Assembly: GCF_000245815.1 (NCBI RefSeq)
Contig: NZ_JH601103.1
Location: 62,001-126,000, forward strand
Direction of reading: 5' to 3'
Length of the DNA stretch: 64,000 bases
Origin: Dolosigranulum pigrum ATCC 51524
Lineage (GTDB): Bacteria > Bacillota > Bacilli > Lactobacillales > Carnobacteriaceae_A
Made by a program: the position numbers and the translations under genes. Shown here in pieces: positions 59,730 to 64,000 of the stretch (position 1 is its first letter; every line of letters begins with the position of its first letter). The notes below the pieces were generated by a model. The model was not told where the DNA came from and searched no databases. It saw only the letters and a list, made by a program, of their open reading frames with translations.

Positions 59730-61346
59730 CTATATTAAATCATTTGGGAAATTAATCACTTCATCAAACAACTTCCGCACATCTTCACTTGTTTGGTGAC
59801 TGATCATCATAACGGTCAGTTCAGGTAGTGCTAAAATACGTTCTTGCACTTCAAGAGCAGTTTTTTGATCAATCGCTGATGTACTCTCATCCATTAATAA
59901 AATATGCTTATTTCTTATTAATCCTCTTGCTAATGTAATCCGTTGCTTTTGTCCGCCTGATAAATTTTTCCCATTCCCACTAACTTGATAATCAATCAAT
60001 TCGTTAGCCCTATTTTCACTAAACCCTGCACGCACAAGTGAGTCAACAATCGCTTCATCTGTAAATTTATCACCTAACGAAATATTCTCTCTAACAGTTT
60101 GATTAAATAGGTAAGGCGTTTGATCAATATACATAATCTGATCACGAATAATGTGGGATGGAATAACACTCAATTGCTGTCCAAAATATTGTATATCTCC
60201 TTCATATGTCTGCAAATAACTCGCCAGCACCTTTAAGAAAGTACTCTTCCCACAACCACTTGGACCTTTAATCAGATACTTCTGTCCTTGATGAATGGTA
60301 AACGTTAAATTACTAAAAACCTGCTTGTCTTCATACGCAAATGATACTTGGTTCCCACTAAAGACAATCGATGTTTTCTGATTATCCACCTGTTCAGCTA
60401 TTCTACTAAAATCTTCTAGTTCTCTCGCATCCATTTGCTTAAATTTGTCAAACACTGGTGTAACCCCATTAATCAGCGTGATCTGATTAGAAAGCTGACT
60501 AAGCGAATTAAATATAATATCCGTTAATCCACCTGTTGCTTCAATAGTTCCAATTAAGACTACTCCATTGAACGCTAATAACCCTGCATAAAACGTAATA
60601 CCTATTTGAGCCAACACATTAATGGCAAATCCAACTGAGAAACTAAAGGCTTCTACTTTTGTTTGCTCCATGATGCTTTGTTTCAATCCTATTGCCGCTG
60701 TATAAATTTTCTTTGGCAATCGTCTCAATATATTTAGTCCAAAAAAAACATTAAACCCATGTAATGTATCTTCTACTTCTTCAACATATTCAGCGTTTGA
60801 TTGCGCTAGAGCTTGACTAGATGTCTTTATTTTATCTGAAAATAACTTAGGCACCAACATCATCACACTCGCTCCTAAAGCTACTACAATTGTGAGTGAC
60901 CAATGATACATAAATAATGAAATAACAGCGAATGTTATCCCCGCCAAACCTTGAACAATATTAAAAAATTGGTTAAATCCTTTTGTCTCTATTAGTTGCA
61001 TATCGTTATTTAACCAAGAAAGATATGTCCCTTCTGAGTGTTTGTGATATTGTCGATAATTTTGATTTTTGAGATGATTGGAAATGGTCTGTTTTATCTC
61101 GATAATCAAATCTTGAATCAAATTTTCCTTGGAAATTTTGATTCTAATATCCATCATAACAATAATAATCCACAAAATAACTAAATATACATTCTGTTTA
61201 ATAAACTCACTAAAATTAAAAGCAATTAAAGCATTCAATCCTCTAGCATTAATCGTCATATTATACACTAATAATAACTGTCTAATGATAATGACAATAC
61301 TCAGTATAAACACTCTTTTCTTGTCTTTTTTTAAATAGTAAAACAT
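59730..61346 (-). CDS. ABC exporter with fused permease and ATPase
   Basis: This 538-residue protein follows AAGGGGGAT. Residues about 10-290 hold six membrane helices of a type-1 ABC exporter. Residues about 330-538 are the ATPase: Walker A GPSGCGKST, signature LSGGQKQR, Walker B HILLMDESTSAID and switch His in MISHQTSED. It belongs to the broad lipid/peptide/multidrug exporter group; exporters of this half-size work as homodimers. Codon use is AT-rich compared with metG and rsmA. It sits where tatD-rnmV are normally found between metG and rsmA, which suggests insertion by transfer. The substrate is unknown. Confidence 0.88.
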   Translation of the reverse strand: MFYYLKKDKKRVFILSIVIIIRQLLLVYNMTINARGLNALIAFNFSEFIKQNVYLVILWIIIVMMDIRIKISKENLIQDLIIEIKQTISNHLKNQNYRQYHKHSEGTYLSWLNNDMQLIETKGFNQFFNIVQGLAGITFAVISLFMYHWSLTIVVALGASVMMLVPKLFSDKIKTSSQALAQSNAEYVEEVEDTLHGFNVFFGLNILRRLPKKIYTAAIGLKQSIMEQTKVEAFSFSVGFAINVLAQIGITFYAGLLAFNGVVLIGTIEATGGLTDIIFNSLSQLSNQITLINGVTPVFDKFKQMDARELEDFSRIAEQVDNQKTSIVFSGNQVSFAYEDKQVFSNLTFTIHQGQKYLIKGPSGCGKSTFLKVLASYLQTYEGDIQYFGQQLSVIPSHIIRDQIMYIDQTPYLFNQTVRENISLGDKFTDEAIVDSLVRAGFSENRANELIDYQVSGNGKNLSGGQKQRITLARGLIRNKHILLMDESTSAIDQKTALEVQERILALPELTVMMISHQTSEDVRKLFDEVINFPNDLI

Positions 61347-61596
61347 GATGCTATCCCCCTTTCCGATAGATGTCAGATAACTAAAAATCTTATCTTAATT
61401 TCATAATATCACATCTTTTTTTATCCAGTCAACTGATAACCCTTTCTTTTTTTAAATCATTAAATAATTAATGAAGCATATCGAAAAAGGTTAGGAAAAC
61501 ATTATTGTGAAAACAAATTTTTTTAGAAAGTTAAGGATTCACCTTTATTATGATTATAGCTAAAATATACGTTTGAATATTCTGAATCACCATCTT

Positions 61597-61629
61597 AAAA
61601 CCGTGTAGTATTATATACTACACGGTTTT
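61597..61629 (-). terminator. Terminator of metG
   Basis: A perfect 14-base stem, AAAACCGTGTAGTA with TACTACACGGTTTT, lies 11 bases past the stop. It is active on the minus strand and probably on both. Confidence 0.88.
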
Positions 61630-61640
61630 AAACTTATTTA

Positions 61641-63665
61641 TTATGCTAATCCTGCGCCCGACTCGACTCGCTCTGGTAATTCCACAACTGTTAGCTTGCC
61701 GTCTGCATTCTCAGCGGATAAGATCATTCCTTGGCTGATTTCGCCCATCATATGAATCGGTTTTAAGTTAGCAACAATGGCTACCTTTTTACCGATGAAG
61801 TACTTAGGATCTGGATAGTGCTTGGCAATTCCCGAGAGAATCTGTCTTGGCTGATCGTCACCAGCATCTAATTTGAATTGAAGTAATTTATTCGACCCTT
61901 CAACTGGCTGGCAGTCTAGCACTTCCGCTGCCCGCAATTCAACAGCTTCAAACTGACCAAATTCAATATCAGCTTTTTCATTCGTCAGTTCAACGGTTTC
62001 TGGATCCCAGTCTGAATCGTCTCCAGCCGCTTGCCCACCTGTCATTGATTCGGTAATTTTTGCCACTTCTTCTTCCACATCTAGACGAGGGAAAATCGGC
62101 TCACCTTTATCAATCACTTGTGCTGCACCTAAATCTGCCACAAAAGTCAACTCATCCCAAGTGCCTTCTGCTAGAGGTTCCAAGCCTAATTGACGCAAGA
62201 TCTCATCAGAAGTTGTAATCAATACTGGTTTCAAGAGATTGGCAATCACGCGTAAGCTCAAGACTAAATGTGTCATGACACTTTTCAGTGCTTGGCTCTG
62301 ATTCTCATCTTTAGCAAGCACCCACGGAGTTGTCTCATCAATATATTTATTCGTCCGTGAGATAAGCGCCCAAACCGTTTCTAATGCTTTCGAAAATTCC
62401 AAACTATCTAGTAAAGCTTTATACTCAGTAATCGTTGTATCTCCCAACTCACGTAAGGAAGCATCGTAGGCTGTAATATCTCCTGCATAACTTGGTACTG
62501 TTCCATCGAAGTATTTATTAATCATTGCAATAGTTCGATTTAATAAGTTACCTAAATCGTTGGCCAAGTCATAGTTCATCTTCCCGACAAAATCTTCCGG
62601 TGTGAAGACCGCATCACCTCCGTGGGGCACCTCACGCATTAAATAATAACGCAGGGCATCTATCCCATAATGCTCCACTAAGAACTCCGGATAAATCACA
62701 TTTCCTTTTGATTTAGACATTTTACCGTCTTTCATCAACATCCAACCATGACCGTACATTTGCTTCGGCAATGGCAGATCCAGTGCCATCAACATAATTG
62801 GCCAGTAAATAAAATGGAATCGTGCAATATCTTTCCCCACCATATGCAAATCAGCTGGCCAGAATTGCTTGAATTGCTCAGACTGTTGCTCAAAGCTCCC
62901 TTTATCTGGATCATAGCCAAGCCCAGTAATGTAGTTCGTCAATGCATCAATCCAAACATAGATAACATGTTTCGGATCTGAATTAACCGGCACCCCCCAA
63001 TCAAAGGTCGTCCGCGTTACCGCCAAGTCTTCCAAGCCCGGCTCAATAAAGTTTTTCACGATTTCTTTTTCACGCGATTTGGGTTGGATTAGCTCAGGGT
63101 GTTCTTCATAATAGGTAAGCAGGCGATCAGCATACTTACTCATCTTAAAGAAGTAAGACGCTTCACTAACTTGCTGAACTTCATGACCACTTGGAGCTAC
63201 TCCACCAATCACTTCACCGGCCTCATTGCGGTACACTTCTGCTAATTGACTTTCTGTGAAGAATTCTTCATCCGACACTGAATACCAGCCCGAATATTCA
63301 CCTAAGTAGATATCACCTTGTTCCAACAGCTTATCAAAGATTTTAGCCACAACTGCTTTATGTTGCGGATCTGTTGTTCGAATAAAGTCATCATTTGAAA
63401 TTTCCAAATAGTTCCATAGTGACTTAATACTATCAGCCATTTGATCAACATAGGCTTGCGGAGACAATCCTTTATCTGCCGCTTTTTGTTGAATTTTTTG
63501 ACCATGTTCATCTGTTCCTGTTAAGAAGAATGTATTCGCACCTTGTAGACGTTTATACCGCGCCAACACATCACATGCCACTGTTGTATACGTATTACCT
63601 ATATGTAACTTCCCACTTGGATAATAAATCGGCGTCGTCACATAATAATTCTTATTCTCTACCAC
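61641..63665 (-). CDS. metG: Methionyl-tRNA synthetase
   Basis: This 674-residue class I synthetase has 'YYPSGKLHIGNTYTTVACDV' carrying the HIGH motif, 'DGKMSKSKGNVIYPEFLVEHY' with KMSKS, an anticodon-binding helical domain, and a C-terminal tRNA-binding/dimerisation domain of the Arc1p/EMAP type (about 570-674; 'VELRAAEVLDCQPVEGSNKL'). The four zinc-knuckle cysteines of the longer forms are not seen in the connective peptide, as in the Gram-positive single-knuckle-less type. It charges tRNA-Met in the cytoplasm. Confidence 0.96.
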   Translation of the reverse strand: MVENKNYYVTTPIYYPSGKLHIGNTYTTVACDVLARYKRLQGANTFFLTGTDEHGQKIQQKAADKGLSPQAYVDQMADSIKSLWNYLEISNDDFIRTTDPQHKAVVAKIFDKLLEQGDIYLGEYSGWYSVSDEEFFTESQLAEVYRNEAGEVIGGVAPSGHEVQQVSEASYFFKMSKYADRLLTYYEEHPELIQPKSREKEIVKNFIEPGLEDLAVTRTTFDWGVPVNSDPKHVIYVWIDALTNYITGLGYDPDKGSFEQQSEQFKQFWPADLHMVGKDIARFHFIYWPIMLMALDLPLPKQMYGHGWMLMKDGKMSKSKGNVIYPEFLVEHYGIDALRYYLMREVPHGGDAVFTPEDFVGKMNYDLANDLGNLLNRTIAMINKYFDGTVPSYAGDITAYDASLRELGDTTITEYKALLDSLEFSKALETVWALISRTNKYIDETTPWVLAKDENQSQALKSVMTHLVLSLRVIANLLKPVLITTSDEILRQLGLEPLAEGTWDELTFVADLGAAQVIDKGEPIFPRLDVEEEVAKITESMTGGQAAGDDSDWDPETVELTNEKADIEFGQFEAVELRAAEVLDCQPVEGSNKLLQFKLDAGDDQPRQILSGIAKHYPDPKYFIGKKVAIVANLKPIHMMGEISQGMILSAENADGKLTVVELPERVESGAGLA

Positions 63666-63732
63666 ACCAAATCCTCCTTTGAAATTTTCACTCTTTCTTA
63701 GTATAGCACAATTTTCATTAAATTAATAGAAA

Positions 63733-63774
63733 TCAGTGGCTTTCTTTCGCTTTTATGCCAAAGAGAGCCACTGA
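63733..63774 (-). terminator. Possible terminator of luxS
   Basis: TCAGTGGCT (63733-63741) pairs with AGCCACTGA (63766-63774), and the stem extends inward with A/T pairs. The T-tract is short on the minus strand. Confidence 0.55.
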
Positions 63775-63800
63775 CTATTTCACTATCCACTTACTTCCTT

Positions 63801-64000
63801 CTAATAGCTAAACGATAAATCCTCAACTTGCTCAAGTGTTGCCAAGTAACGTTTCGAGAAGTATCTCGCCATAGGAAGATTTTGATCTAAGTAATTCCCA
63901 CAACTCTTCGCATCAGCGCCAGGAATTTCTCCTTCATACGCAGCTGCAAAAGCAAAAGCTTCCTTCAACAATTGCAACAAATCAGCTGCCTCAATTGCAT
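63801..64000 (-). CDS. luxS: S-ribosylhomocysteine lyase LuxS, C-terminal part (cut by window edge)
   Basis: The open frame from the window edge to a TAG at 63801 encodes about 66 residues. It matches the end of LuxS: a helix 'AADLLQLLKEAFAFAAAYEG', 'EIPGADAKSCGNYLDQNLPM' with the conserved Cys-Gly of the zinc site, and the final helix 'ARYFSKRYLATLEQ'. LuxS splits S-ribosylhomocysteine into homocysteine and the AI-2 precursor. This fits with the methionine cycle genes in the window. The N-terminal HTLEH zinc motif would lie outside. Confidence 0.85.
   Translation of the reverse strand, partial: AIEAADLLQLLKEAFAFAAAYEGEIPGADAKSCGNYLDQNLPMARYFSKRYLATLEQVEDLSFSY

Noticed and set aside
1..64000. 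CRISPR array, tRNA or rRNA genes, prophage or complete insertion sequence
   Set aside because: No regularly spaced repeats, no cloverleaf-like or rRNA sequence, and no transposase or integrase reading frame were seen on reading through.

Overview
The window looks like chromosome from a low-to-moderate G+C Gram-positive bacterium, most likely a member of the Lactobacillales. Aerococcaceae or Carnobacteriaceae would fit, but that is a guess from gene content and I cannot name a species. The supporting evidence is strong AGGAGG ribosome sites, GTG and TTG starts, Firmicute gene order (purR-glmU-prs), RNase M5, a PurR of the Bacillus type, an AgrC/AgrA-type pair and cytosolic GlmU. Most genes are on the minus strand. 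No rRNA, tRNA, CRISPR array or complete insertion sequence was seen.

Layout. 0-1.6 kb: the 5' part of mfd, then pth. 1.7-8 kb: an S9 peptidase, an NCS2 purine permease, and an AT-rich insert with an MFS exporter divergent from an XRE-TPR regulator. 8.1-14 kb: glutathione reductase, a two-gene chromate-type transporter, and an unusual redox cluster (RnfC and RnfD only, plus a cysteine-less NusG-II-domain protein). 14-21 kb: prs, glmU, purR and pyruvate carboxylase. 21.2-25 kb: a manganese (yybP-ykoY) riboswitch with terminator platform, its P-type ATPase, a His-rich small protein and a small membrane protein. 25-29.3 kb: a Ugp-like ABC importer. 29.5-31.4 kb: a secreted lipoprotein fumarate reductase with an FMN-attachment motif and a Rex-like site at its promoter. 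31.5-38.6 kb: a 5'-nucleotidase/MBL operon, a LysR regulator, metF and metE. 38.8-44 kb: an AgrC/AgrA-like pair split by a 2.6-kb insert of conjugative-element debris. 44-49.6 kb: an FtsX-type ABC system with a very long coiled-coil stalk and a TetR regulator. 49.8-59.6 kb: rnmV, tatD, an RlmI-like methylase, an OmpR-type two-component system, a short SSB, argS, a ZinT lipoprotein, rsmA and a relic of a second rnmV. 59.7-64 kb: an ABC exporter, metG and the end of luxS.

How the genes fit together. Several systems concern metals: Mn export under a Mn riboswitch, a His-rich protein, and a ZinT-type zinc lipoprotein with Zur-like sites. Others concern membrane or extracellular redox chemistry: RnfC/RnfD and a fumarate reductase, both with motifs expected to carry covalent FMN. 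Methionine and the methyl cycle are served by metE, metF, metG and luxS. The clearest structural event is in the Agr-like pair. Ten-base direct repeats flank the insert, and the two ends of the insert carry adjoining pieces of one cytosine methyltransferase. That is what integration of a circular molecule by short-homology or site-specific recombination would leave. A second event is the breakup of the usual metG-tatD-rnmV-rsmA cluster, marked by a 60-residue RNase M5 remnant still overlapping rsmA.
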